The notes under the pieces are model-generated. The model saw only the letters and a list, made by a program, of their open reading frames with translations, made no database searches and had not been told where the DNA came from. Source: Agelas oroides (taxonomy: Eukaryota > Porifera > Demospongiae > Agelasida > Agelasidae). Taken from it: a stretch of 64,000 nucleotides of DNA. The DNA is taken from the NCBI GenBank assembly GCA_949130485.1, contig OX422196.1:1678388-1742387 (forward strand), read 5' to 3'. A program made the translations under genes and the position numbers. This document shows positions 46,201-55,578 of this stretch, one piece after another. Each line of letters opens with the position of its first letter. Within the stretch, counting starts at the first letter, position 1.

Positions 46201-47634
46201 GGGGTTGCTTAACTATTGAAGTGAATGGAAGGACAGTCGGGACTTTCAGAATTGTCCGTTATAAGCAGTTGAGGGGTGTCCGTTAAGCGGGGTTCCACTG
46301 TATGATGCATTTTAATGCTGAACTGGCTAGTTTCTTTTCATTTTATGTTGCTGCTTATCTCATGCCAGAAAGAAAATGGATTAGATATTATGACACAAAA
46401 ATAGAGATAGAGGAAAGTGAAAGGTCAAAATTTGCCAAAAATCAAAGTTATCAAACCCACGACGCCTGCCACTGAGCTGTGGAAACCACTAGTCTTCACG
46501 ATACTCGTGCATGAGACAAGATGCTATAAGTAATTAGAATGAGAAAACCACTCAGCATGGGTTCTCTCCTGATGGAGAGAATTTTCTGTCTAACTCCTGA
46601 CGGCACGTACTGAGTGGTGCTGTACAAGTGAGGCATTCAGTACATATCATAGGCGTTGGAAGCAAAGTGAGAGTGGGGGGCTATAGTTTACAGTAAGAAT
46701 TGAGGTCACGCCCCTGCCACACCCCTCAAAAGTGTGTATACAGTGCGCTAGCGCGAGGTCTATAAGTACTATGTACAACCAGCCATACACGTGAAAACGC
46801 AAGTTCAGCAAGCGCAAACCAAGTATCCTTCGTTCAAAAATTGCGAGACAGTACAATAATCGATTGATCAATCGACAACGTCTAGCTAGCTAGCTAATTA
46901 TTATTAAATACATGACCATGCCTACTTTGAGGGCTAAAAAGTGGGGGGGCCATGGCCCGCTCCCCTGGGTGCAACGCCTATGCATATAGAGGAATGTGAG
47001 GGCTGGTAGTTGTCTAGGTTCAATTCCTGGTGACTGCCGGCTTTTCACTTTCCTCTATTATTTTTCGTCTCATAAAATCTCTTCTGCTGCTATCTCTCAT
47101 AAGACGCACAAAAGTCTCTCACTTGTAGGTCATTGTCTGATGTTCTCCAGGCTCATCTCTCTCCCATATCAGAGCTGTTCTATCAGGGTTCTGCTCCACA
47201 TGGCGATCCAGACAGTTCTCTGCATGAATACCAAGTCATGCCACGAGAAATTGAATACCTGCTACAAAGTGTGCATGCTCTCCGAGAAGTATAGTGTTTT
47301 TACAGCTCCTGTAGTAGCCACCCCGCCCCTTTGCCCGGCTGCTTTTACCTGTCACATTGAGCATGCCTCCCTTGAACCAGTTGATTCTTCCCTCCTGCAT
47401 GTCGCAGTCCACAACCTGGTCGAACTCCTTCACCCACCGTAGCCTCCTTCTAGCCAGGTCGCCCCAGAACCGCTCTGGGTTTTTCAGACTCTCGGCGTAC
47501 AGGGCGGCATGATTCTCGGACACGGAGGCCAGCTGCAGTGGATAGGTTACGCCGGAGGCAAACCGTAAGAGGAATGGTTCGTGGAGGATGCGCTTCAAGG
47601 AACAAGAAAAGCTCCCAATGAGCCGAGTGGCCAT
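37993..47634 (-). CDS. Acetyl-CoA synthetase copy B, likely mitochondrial
   Basis: Inverted paralogue of copy A with the same 15 exons. Exons (minus): 47634-47349, 47219-47123, 45401-45255, 44685-44633, 44331-44156, 44091-43939, 43431-43284, 42923-42786, 42251-42159, 40795-40683, 40137-40011, 39638-39511, 39073-39010, 38791-38670, 38154-37993; 2007 nt, 668 aa. Exons 2-14 match copy A in length base for base. The N-terminus [20 protein letters not shown] is basic and amphipathic, as in mitochondrial presequences, so an ACSS1-like role is inferred. All adenylation motifs are intact ([44 protein letters not shown]). Introns are longer than in copy A and full of insertions. Confidence 0.94.
38534..38647. 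mobile_element. Near-perfect 114-bp palindromic MITE
   Basis: Starts TAGCCTCGTTCCCAGGC and is an inverted repeat over about 55 bp per arm with one mismatch and a 4-bp loop. The 9-bp target repeat CACTGCTTG (10 bp with the leading A) flanks it. Confidence 0.9.
38922..38981. mobile_element. TAGCCTCG foldback MITE in ACSS-B intron 13
   Basis: TAGCCTCGTACCCA...TGGTACGAGGCTA with near-identical 9-bp flanks CCTTATTGG and CCTTATAGG. A further diverged member is at 39416-39507. Confidence 0.75.
39655..39958. repeat. (GTAT)n microsatellite
   Basis: About 300 bp of GTAT units with scattered GTGT and GTAG variants. It is in ACSS-B intron 11 (between exons 11 and 12) and reads (ATAC)n on the gene strand. 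Met-Tyr-Val-Cys and His-Thr-Tyr-Ile frames are artefacts. Confidence 0.95.
40141..40260. repeat. GA-rich tract before ACSS-B exon 11
   Basis: (GA)n then GGGGAG-rich sequence; CT-rich on the gene strand immediately upstream of the exon 11 acceptor (exon from 40137). Confidence 0.9.
41290..41860. mobile_element. MITE copy carrying an expanded 13-bp minisatellite
   Basis: Homologous to 56380-56647: both share GAAGTCTTGTCATTGTTAGTG-like, AATTTCATAACATC, TTTCATTGGTCG, GAGCTAGCCCAAGGATTTGG and GTCTGGGCACGAGACTA in order. In this copy TTTCATTGGT(C/T)GA is expanded to about 18 tandem 13-bp units (about 41546-41775). It lies in ACSS-B intron 9. Confidence 0.75.
42992..43190. repeat. GGAGGA polypurine tract in ACSS-B intron 7
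   Basis: About 200 bp of GGA/GGGAAG units on the plus strand, hence polypyrimidine on the gene strand, ending about 70 bp upstream of the exon 8 acceptor at 42923. Confidence 0.85.
43514..43901. mobile_element. TIR element in ACSS-B intron 6
   Basis: Long imperfect terminal inverted repeats: CCTTATGCAAT, CGTAACCAAA, GTGGACGGAAATCC and CCATTTTGA recur as complements at the right end. The same intron in copy A lacks it, giving an empty site. The target duplication is short and uncertain (perhaps ATA). Confidence 0.75.
45589..46300. mobile_element. TA-flanked TIR element (Tc1/mariner-like MITE)
   Basis: Begins CAGTGGAACCCC and ends GGGGTTCCACTG, with TA on both sides (45587-45588, 46301-46302). 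The subterminal region repeats GTGTCC. An inner inverted pair (TTCCGGTATAGATGGTTT and its near complement) at about 45666-45918 suggests a nested insertion. It lies in ACSS-B intron 2. No transposase. Confidence 0.75.
46372..46480 (-). repeat. Possible SINE copy, second
   Basis: On the minus strand CAGCTCAGTGGCAGGCG and a GGGTTTGATAAC segment precede TTTCACTTTCCTCTAT and a TCATAATATCTAATCC tail, matching the tails at 4391-4500 and 47013-47110. The A- and B-box-like parts are too close for a tRNA gene. Confidence 0.4.
46648..46982. mobile_element. MITE with CATAGGCGTTG termini
   Basis: CATAGGCGTTG at 46648 pairs with CAACGCCTATG ending at 46982; about 335 bp between. G-rich subterminal blocks (GTGGGGGG) occur at both ends. 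Target duplication unclear. Confidence 0.6.
46990..47110 (+). repeat. Possible SINE copy, third
   Basis: GGTTCAATTCCTGG (B-box-like) then GACTGCC, TTTTCACTTTCCTCTATT and CTCATAAAATCTC. Same order as the minus-strand copy at 4391-4500. Confidence 0.4.
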
Positions 47635-47888
47635 GTTGGTGAATGTCTGGTTCCCAGGCCTTTACCCCGCCCCCTTTCAGTGAGTCAGTTTCAGTACTCC
47701 TCCCTCGATCGAAAACACTTGATTACACCCCCATTACCCTCGCTCCTGAGCTAATTAGCATAGTGAAATGTCAATATGAAAACTCTTCTATTTTGTGTGT
47801 TATCACAGTAATCGAAACTGAAGGTCAGGCTATTGCACAGGTACTTACATACTTTAACACGGTCACCTGAGCAATTCACTTTTTTCTG

Positions 47889-47941
<53 letters not shown>

Positions 47942-48035
47942 ATCGATCAATCAATTTATGTGGACCAATTTGCAAACATGGTTAGTTGATAAAGCTCAGC
48001 ATGATTTAATAAAGACACAAGTAACTGCATGAGAG
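47635..48035. other. Spacer between ACSS-B and SLC2 gene 1
   Basis: Upstream flank of ACSS-B with a GC-box-like CCCGCCCCC near 47669 and, at 47895-47956, an (AATC)n microsatellite. No coding exon seen. Confidence 0.55.
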
Positions 48036-50429
48036 TCAGACTGTTGTCTCCTTGAAATAAAGATCCGCTTCCTTTTCTTTCACACAACAAGTACAACCTC
48101 CTGGTCCTCTGAAATACAGCTCAATTTCCTCAAGAGTTTTGCCTTTTGTTTCAGGAACAAAGATGGCTACAAAAAAGAGTCCACCGAGAGCAACAGATGC
48201 AAAACACCACCAGGCAGTGTATGGGTAAACAAGCCCCTCAAATTCAGGGTAGAAACCAGTGACAATACCTGCAAACAGCCATACTGTACCATCATTGATG
48301 CCTCCAAGAACACCACGTAAATGTAGAGGAAAGAGTTCAGACATCAGAACGAATGGAAGACAGCGCCAGGAAAATGAAAACGCAAAACTCAATACAATCA
48401 GAGTACAAATGGCTAGGGGGGAGAGGTGTGGATTGCAATCAGAAATGACCTCATTTGTGTTGTTGGAAATTGACATGTTACTGAGATTAGGGCAGAGGGA
48501 AGGTTGGGTGAGAAAGAAGTGTGTTCCAAGTCCAGTACAACTCACAAATATGCCAATGCTTCCAACAATTAGAAGTACCTTTCGACCAAATTTGTCTACC
48601 AGAATTAAGCAAAGGACAGTGGCAACAATCTGTACAACTCCAAGACTATAGAATGCCGTTTGTCTAGGTTGCACCACCCCGGCTCTTTCAAATATCAATG
48701 CTGCGTAAAACAGTACAACATTAGTGCCACTAAACTGATAAATAAATCCAACAATTTCTGCAATAATCAGTGGCTTGTAGACATGTTTGTGTTGGAATTC
48801 AAACAGTTTCTCTTTGAGGGAGAGTTTGGGGGTATCCCTGATGAGATCCATTATTTCTTTCATTTCTTGTCTGGCAAGCTCTTCTGATCGTCTCAACCAA
48901 ACAAGTACCTTTTTTGCAGCTGTCTCATTGCCTTTGGACAGAAGCCAACGGGGAGATCGGTAGAGAATTGCTACAAAAACCTCAAAAGTTATGATGAGTC
49001 CTATAGCAACAGCTGCTGAGTAGTTGTACCGGACATCTGGTATTGCACCAACTGCGTATACAAAAAACACTCCAGTGATAACACCAAGTTGGTAGAACGT
49101 TGCAAACAACCCTCTCAAGTGTGGTGGAGAAATTTCAGATGTGTAGGTCTGCAACAGGAGATATAGCAGCCTTGGCTTAAAATGACAACATACCATTGTT
49201 CATGGAGATGTAGATGCAAATTGATACAGAATAGATTATTGTTCACAGAGATTGAAAACTATAGCCTTGTTCTCAGGCCCTTGCCCAGCTGTCCATCGCT
49301 TGTAGTATGCAACGGAAAGCTGAGTGGGAGGCTGGAAATGAGGCTAATTGAATTGCGCAGTGTCATACAGCTGGACTTCTCACTGTTATTGGTGATGTCA
49401 TCCATCCAGTAGCAGCTCCTGACAAAAAACGTCCAATCAAAATAAATCCCTTGAAAACTGCTGGATTCCCAGTGTATGGGGAAAGTACAATCAGACACCA
49501 GCCTACAAAGTTCGGGACCCCCGACAGCATCAGTGATATCCTTCGCCCCATCCAGTCTGACACCAGACCACCAATGGGACTGCCCAGGAAAGCTCCAAGT
49601 GGCACCAAAGCCTGTGAACAAGTGGTAGCATGTCTCGTAATGTAATAGGATTTTACACTGCAAAGAGTAGCCCATTGTACTATAGAGACTGGCCTGGCAC
49701 CTGAAGGGTACTTAGCTTCAGTCTTTAAACTTTCTGGAAACCTGCTACCCATAATATAACAAGCTAGACCCTCTTTCTGGTCCACCTTGTGAGAGAGCTA
49801 AAAAATGTGTACATATTTACTGAAGCTCAGTAAATAATTGATGAACTACACAAGTTCTAACTCTCAATGTTGGTCACCCCATTGTAGCTGCTGTTGACTT
49901 AATAAATGCATGCAACCTAGCCTCATTCACAGGCTCTCAGTGAAAGGTTGGAAGACTCCCAAAAACTGACTGTTTACTTAAAAGGCAAAGAAGTCTATCA
50001 GCTTGGATTCAGACCTTTTTGGAAATACAGGGTTCCGTGCCACCTGAATTTTCGCAAATGGCTCTTGACTCGCGAAAAACTATCCCTCGCGAAAATGACC
50101 AACCATGGCACCTCGGCCCAATTTGTCATGGACTGTGTGAAACAGGAAACACCAAACATGTACAAACAAGTCACTCACGTCCTAAGTAGGATCGAAGTTT
50201 AATAGTAAGGAGATCATCACAACAGACTTACTGCAAAGAGACCGCTATCAACACTTCTCTTCTCGAAGGCATACTCCGGAGACCATTGTTCCAAGTCCAG
50301 AAGGGCAGAGGAAGGATATCCCATGGCATAGCCCGCTACAAGCGATCCCAGGTTAACAGCAAGCACCGATAGCAGGACCGGCCAAACGGGCATCGTCCGT
50401 CGGCGATTCTCACTGCCATCACTTTTCAT
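48036..50429 (-). CDS. Class III GLUT-like sugar transporter 1
   Basis: A 12-helix major facilitator sugar transporter of the SLC2 family. Exons (minus): 50429-50232, 49611-49384, 49148-48036; 1539 nt, 512 aa. Family signatures: GYAMGYPSSAL in helix 1, DWMGRR in loop 2, GRFLSGAATG in helix 4, YTSEISPPHLRG, RSPRWLLSKG, QFSGTNVVLFY in helix 7, DKFGRK in loop 8, and PETKGKTLEEIE after helix 12. The N-glycosylation motifs (NMS, NNT) sit in the loop between helices 9 and 10, as in class III GLUTs (GLUT6/8), with a short first external loop. Exon 2 is 228 nt, as in the neighbouring gene. Substrate cannot be told. The start is the first ATG; the frame extends upstream without another ATG. Confidence 0.92.
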
Positions 50430-50462
50430 CGCTACTGGTAGTCCCGCAGGCCAGACTCTCAC

Positions 50463-51150
50463 GCGGGAGCGATACTATACAGCATATGCCCAGTAATAGC
50501 GATTGTTGTGTAGTTACCCCAGACTAGATTTAGCCCAACTGCTACTCTGTCACACATCACAATGTACAATCCACAGATATTCATGACATGCACATGACAA
50601 AATAACACACATAGGATATGAAACTCTAATACACTACAGCGATGTCAAACAAAAAATTTTTTGACCTCCTCAGGGTTGCTGTGTCCTGTGATGAATCTCA
50701 TCGCAAAGCACTGCCTGAGTGGACCCGAACCAAAATAGGTTCAGCGGAATCCGGGCGCTTAGCGATAATATCTACGAAAGGCGTGTGGGGCAAGTAACCA
50801 CAAAAAGATAATTATATGATGTCACCATACTTTTCTTGAGGTATTTTACCTGGGGACGTGGCTAAGTCTCGCAAGCCAGACCCACTTCTGCAAATGGTTA
50901 GGGTCTGACTATTCTTGAGGTAGTCCCGTTGATATACAAAAGCATCTTGTACATTGGGAATAGATGTCTGATAATACAAATAGTTCTATAAGGAGTAATT
51001 ACAATTTTTCATCAACACTCAAATGAGTAGCTCCATCATTGCATGGCATACTGAAATGAATGCAAGAGATGTTCCCTGCTCTTGGAAACAGTGCATATTC
51101 CCTGTTGTGTACACATGTACACATCCACATGCATAGCACCTTGGTCAATG
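50463..51150. other. Spacer between the two SLC2 genes
   Basis: No coding exon recognised. It includes a GTCTCGCAAGCCAGACCC / GGGTCTGAC hairpin at 50867-50910 and probable 5' regulatory sequence of gene 1 with a TCTGGCC/GGCCAGA-type foldback next to its start. Confidence 0.5.
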
Positions 51151-54100
51151 TTAAACAGTAGTCTCTTTCATAACATAGTCAAGTTCCTGAATGTCGAGAA
51201 AGATTGAATCTGTGTCACTGATGAGTTTGTGCTTTGGTTTCTTGAAATACATCTCAATCTCTTCAAGTGTTTTGCCTTTAGTTTCTGGGATGAAGATGAT
51301 TACAAAGAAGATGCCAAGGAATGATATGAAGGCAAACGACCACCAAGCTATGTATGGCTGTACAGCCTGCTCGTAATCTTGATAGAAGCCTGTGATTATG
51401 GTGGCATAGAACCAAAGAAAACATGAACCAATGCCACCAAGAATTCCACGAAGTCTCAACGGAAATAGTTCTGCCATAACAATGAAAGGTGGTGCCCTCC
51501 AGCCAATTGAAAATGCAAATCCAAATCCGATCAAACTGCTAATCGCAAGTGGTGCAAACTGGGGATTGCAAGAGACCGTAAGCAAAGCTGTGGCGTTGCT
51601 TGAAGTATTTACGCAGAATGTATGTCTTGTGATGAAAAAGTGAGCTCCTAGACCAGCGCTACTGATGGCAATTCCAATGCTTCCCAACACGAGGAGTATC
51701 TTTCGTCCAGCCAGGTCAACCAACACTGATGAAATACCTGTTGCAATGATCTGGAGAACTCCAACAGCAAATAAAGCAACCTCTCGTGCATGGCTTATCC
51801 CAGCTGTCTGGAAGATCGTAGCAGCATAAAAAATGATTACATTGATTCCACTAAACTGATGGAAGAAGATGAGCATCAGGGAAAGAATTAGAGGCATGTA
51901 CAAGTGTCTTTGTCGTAGTTCACACAGTTTTCTTGTTATCGAGAGTTTGGGTGACCTCTGTAAGAGATTCTTTATCGCTTCAGCTTCTTCCCTAGCAATC
52001 TCTCGTGAATGTCTCAGCCGACATAATGCCTTTTCTGCACTCGTGTCACGCCCCTTGTAAATTAACCACCGTGGAGATTCATGTAGCAGTACAATGGTCA
52101 GTACCTCAAATACAATAACAACTCCCCCAGCTATGGCTGCGGAATGAATGTAGCTGAGATCAGGGATTGTCCCCACAGCATAGGAGAGAAATATGCCGAC
52201 ACAAACTGACAGCTGATAGAAGGAACCAAACAGCCCTCTTCTTCTGCAACCAGCAATCTCTGCTGCATATAGCTATATAAGGAATGGAGATTGAGAAAGT
52301 TTCATTATAAGAAGGCTATTTAGCTAGCAGATACATTGAACTCAATTCTTTGGGCTCTCAGGTCTCCTATAAGGACATGGTTGAACTTTAATGGCTGAGG
52401 TCATCACTAATTGATTTGTTTTTGTATCTCTCTCAACAAACGAGCTCCCTTGACTTTTACTGAGGGGGGTCCCAGTAATTTGTAAATCAAGATTCAAGGC
52501 TGAGTCCAGTCATAGAAGAAGCTTTTATACACAATACCCAAGCTCAATTAGTGATGACCCCAGTTGTTTTAATTAGCAAGGGTCAACCATGCATGGCGGA
52601 CCCTTGCTAATTAAAACAACTGGGGTCATGTTCACATCTTCTGACTTGCATGCACTAAAACCTGGTATGTTTCATCACGTCAGGGTAGAACTACATGGTA
52701 CCACAGAATTTCAGCTTGCCCACACTGGTACATTTCTTTTCTAGCTATCATTGAATATGTGTGTAGGAAGAGAGCCTAGGGTTACGATAACAGTTTTGCA
52801 GAAACCTGTTGCTAAGGCATACTTTAATTTAGTTCTGCTATATATGCTCAGCTCACTGGTACAGCTGATGTTAGGCATCCGGATGCAAAGCCAGTCAAGA
52901 ATCTCCCAATGAGGATAAGCAATTTGAATGTCCAAGCACTCCTGCTGTAGTAAGACATCACAATCACCATCCAGCCAAAGAAGTTGGGGATCCCAGACGC
53001 TGCTAAAACTGACTTCCGGCCAGTTTTATCTGCCATTAGTCCTCCAATAGGACCACCAAATAGGGCTCCAATAGGCATTAGTGCCTGTAAGAACAGAGAG
53101 TTTAGCTTTGGGACAAGCTTGTATACCAATAATATGCTGGTGTGGTGGATTACATTATATGATGCAACCATACGGTGATACAAGTGAATGAGTAACATTT
53201 ACAGGTCATACTGAAATGAGAGCATGATGCTAAATCCGCAACGTGGTGAAAGAGAAATTCCACACACCACGGGAATATTGGTATTCAAGCTAAATGAAGA
53301 ATTGAGGTACACATCTTCACATTGATGCGAGAGTGCATGCATTACCATATGCATGCTCAACACACCAACTGGACACCCACCCAATGGCTACATGGCATAG
53401 GTAACCTGATTAACAGGCAAGCCTTAATCAAAATCTTTTCTGATCCACCTTCCCCATTCTGTGTAATTTCTGCTGCCAGTCTTCTTATCGACTGTTCCAA
53501 GGCTTGCACCCTCCAGCTCAATCTCTCTTGAAAACAGCCTAGTCAATCAGATGTTCATATTAATTTACAAAAGCTGCTGCTGTTTGCCAGTTGCCTCAAT
53601 GCCAAATCATGATCACTCAATCAGGCTTGTCTCCCAATGTCTTGCCTCTAACTTGTTAAATGAGGGGGCTGTTGCATGCATTATTGTGTTGCTCACTCGA
53701 TAAGTTGTGTGAGGATGTGCACCTGATATTTCATACACAATGTAGTACTGTACTGCAATTATGCATACAAAGGCCATTGCATTAAGTAATGATGCTCCTG
53801 TATGGTACTTTATGATGCGATTATGTACACAAAGGCTATTGCATGAAGTACTACTGTATGGTAGTGATGTGAAGGTCCGTGAAATATGCACCTTGCATGA
53901 CGGTCACGATCCCCCAGAGTAGCACACTGAAATCGATTCTTAGCATACAATGCGTGCATGCATGTGTGTGCATCCACCCATTGAGGTTCAAGCAGTGTGC
54001 ACAACTATACAGATGCCTTCCAGTACTGCAACCCCCTAGCTCCAATCCAGAGGTCTGCCACAGAAAGGAATCACAAAGATCTAGTTGGCACACTGAGAGT

Positions 54101-54740
54101 GCCAGAGAACTCAGGGATTTAATAGAGGGAGATGTATAAAAAAATAGTGTAAGGTGGATTTTCTCAGTGTATGAAAGCATGCAACTTTAGATGTACACGG
54201 TAATTTGTACATGTACAATATCAATGCAGATACAAAATGATTTTTACATGCAGCTTTAGATGTATACAAACAATACAGGCGCAAGATAATTTCTTATACT
54301 ATCATGTATTTTTCAGCACGTTTGTGAATAGATGTAGTCTAACAATAGAAGTCTTCATGCAGCCACAAACTTAATCCATGCAAATAAACATGCAGACAGC
54401 TACGCAACTTGACAGCTATAATCATAGTAGCTTTTAATAAACATGAAATCAGCGGCATGGGAAAACGTAACTCATGCAGGTTCAAGCTTACCCCAAATAG
54501 GTCGCTCGTGGGGCTGCCTTTGGCGAAAGCGTAATCCTCAGGTAGTCGCAGTTTACTGGCGTCGGCCAGCTCAATCAGTGCAGAGGAAGGATAGCCCATT
54601 GCGTATCCCAGAGTGAGGGACCCCAACGAAGCAACAAGAACCGAGACGAAGGCTCGGCATGTTTCCGACTGACGCTCCTCGTGTTCACTGTTGCACTGCG
54701 CACGATCGGGAGCGCTGCATCCACAGCAGACGCCCGGCAT
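51151..54740 (-). CDS. Class III GLUT-like sugar transporter 2
   Basis: Tandem paralogue of gene 1. Exons (minus): 54740-54492, 53084-52857, 52272-51151; 1599 nt, 532 aa. Intron positions and phases match gene 1 and exon 2 has the same 228 nt. Signatures: LGYAMGYPSSAL, DKTGRK, GRFLTGFASG, HESPRWLIYKG (the PESPR motif), QFSGINVIIFY, DLAGRK, and PETKGKTLEEIEMYF. The loop between helices 9 and 10 has NTS and NAT glycosylation motifs. The N-terminus is longer and Cys-rich (MPGVCCGCSAPD). Where gene 1 has YTSEISPPHLRG this protein has LYAAEIAGCRRRG. The C-terminus ends MKETTV against FKETTV in gene 1. Confidence 0.92.
52551..52629. repeat. Perfect 31-bp-arm hairpin in SLC2 gene 2 intron 2
   Basis: Arms ATGACCCCAGTTGTTTTAAT... 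and its exact complement are separated by about 17 bp containing CCATGCATGG, itself palindromic. Confidence 0.9.
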
Positions 54741-55578
54741 CTTCAGTTTTTAAAAGTCAGTTCACTGCAGCTTTTGCGCAGTTACCAAACATTGGAATCC
54801 TTTTATAAGGCCTGTTTCTAGCACGTTTTTACTTGCTCGACAAGTTTTGTATTACGCGGGTACTAGTACTACAAGGCACACGGCGCCGCCGGCGGGTTCG
54901 TCAAAGGTCAAAGGTTATGCTCCGCGCCGCTCCAATGGATGCAAATTTCTTGTATGCTTTCCGAGTTACATAAAAGCCAGACTATAACAGCTCGTGCACA
55001 GAACTACTGTTTGGCTAATTTGTCCTGGACTTGAAAGGAGATGGATTTCACTTGATGCATCTTGTGCAAAGCTGACATGTCACTCAAGTTTTCTAGACTA
55101 GTCACTTCAAACTAGGGGGAGAATGTGTTGCTGTATAACAGCTTTTTACAATAAAATTTAGGGTTCACCAGTTTGTTGACATTGGTCTGCTTTCATTTTA
55201 TTCCCAACGTTAACAGTGAGGTGGTATGATCCGCAGCAAATTTCGTTCCCTTATTTTCATTTTGTGTAGGTAACAATACAATGTGGAAGCAGAATGAGAC
55301 ACACACACACACACACACACACAAAGTAAGACCTGGGAGCATTAACCAAGTGAATGACTGCATCAGGTGGCTGTGATGACGGGATCTACTCAGAGCACCA
55401 CGCTTCTCACATCCACCTCATGTCAACCTCATGTCATTCACATGATAAATACTCATAGGCTGTCCATGTTTTCATCACTCTTCCACACAAACTGAAAAAA
55501 GAAAGTATGATGGTAGCCAGGAACAAGGCCAGGCTTGAACCAAGCTGTGCCCACATCACTATGAACTGCAACAACAGA
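54741..55578. other. Spacer between SLC2 gene 2 and ABCD4 3' end
   Basis: 5' flank of gene 2 (CGGCGCCGCCGGCGG GC-rich palindrome near 54881) and 3' flank of the ABCD4-like gene, with a short (AC)n at 55300-55323. No coding exon recognised. Confidence 0.5.

Noticed and set aside
46428..46470. tRNA gene on the minus strand
   Set aside because: A- and B-box-like segments are only about 20 bp apart and no cloverleaf can be drawn.
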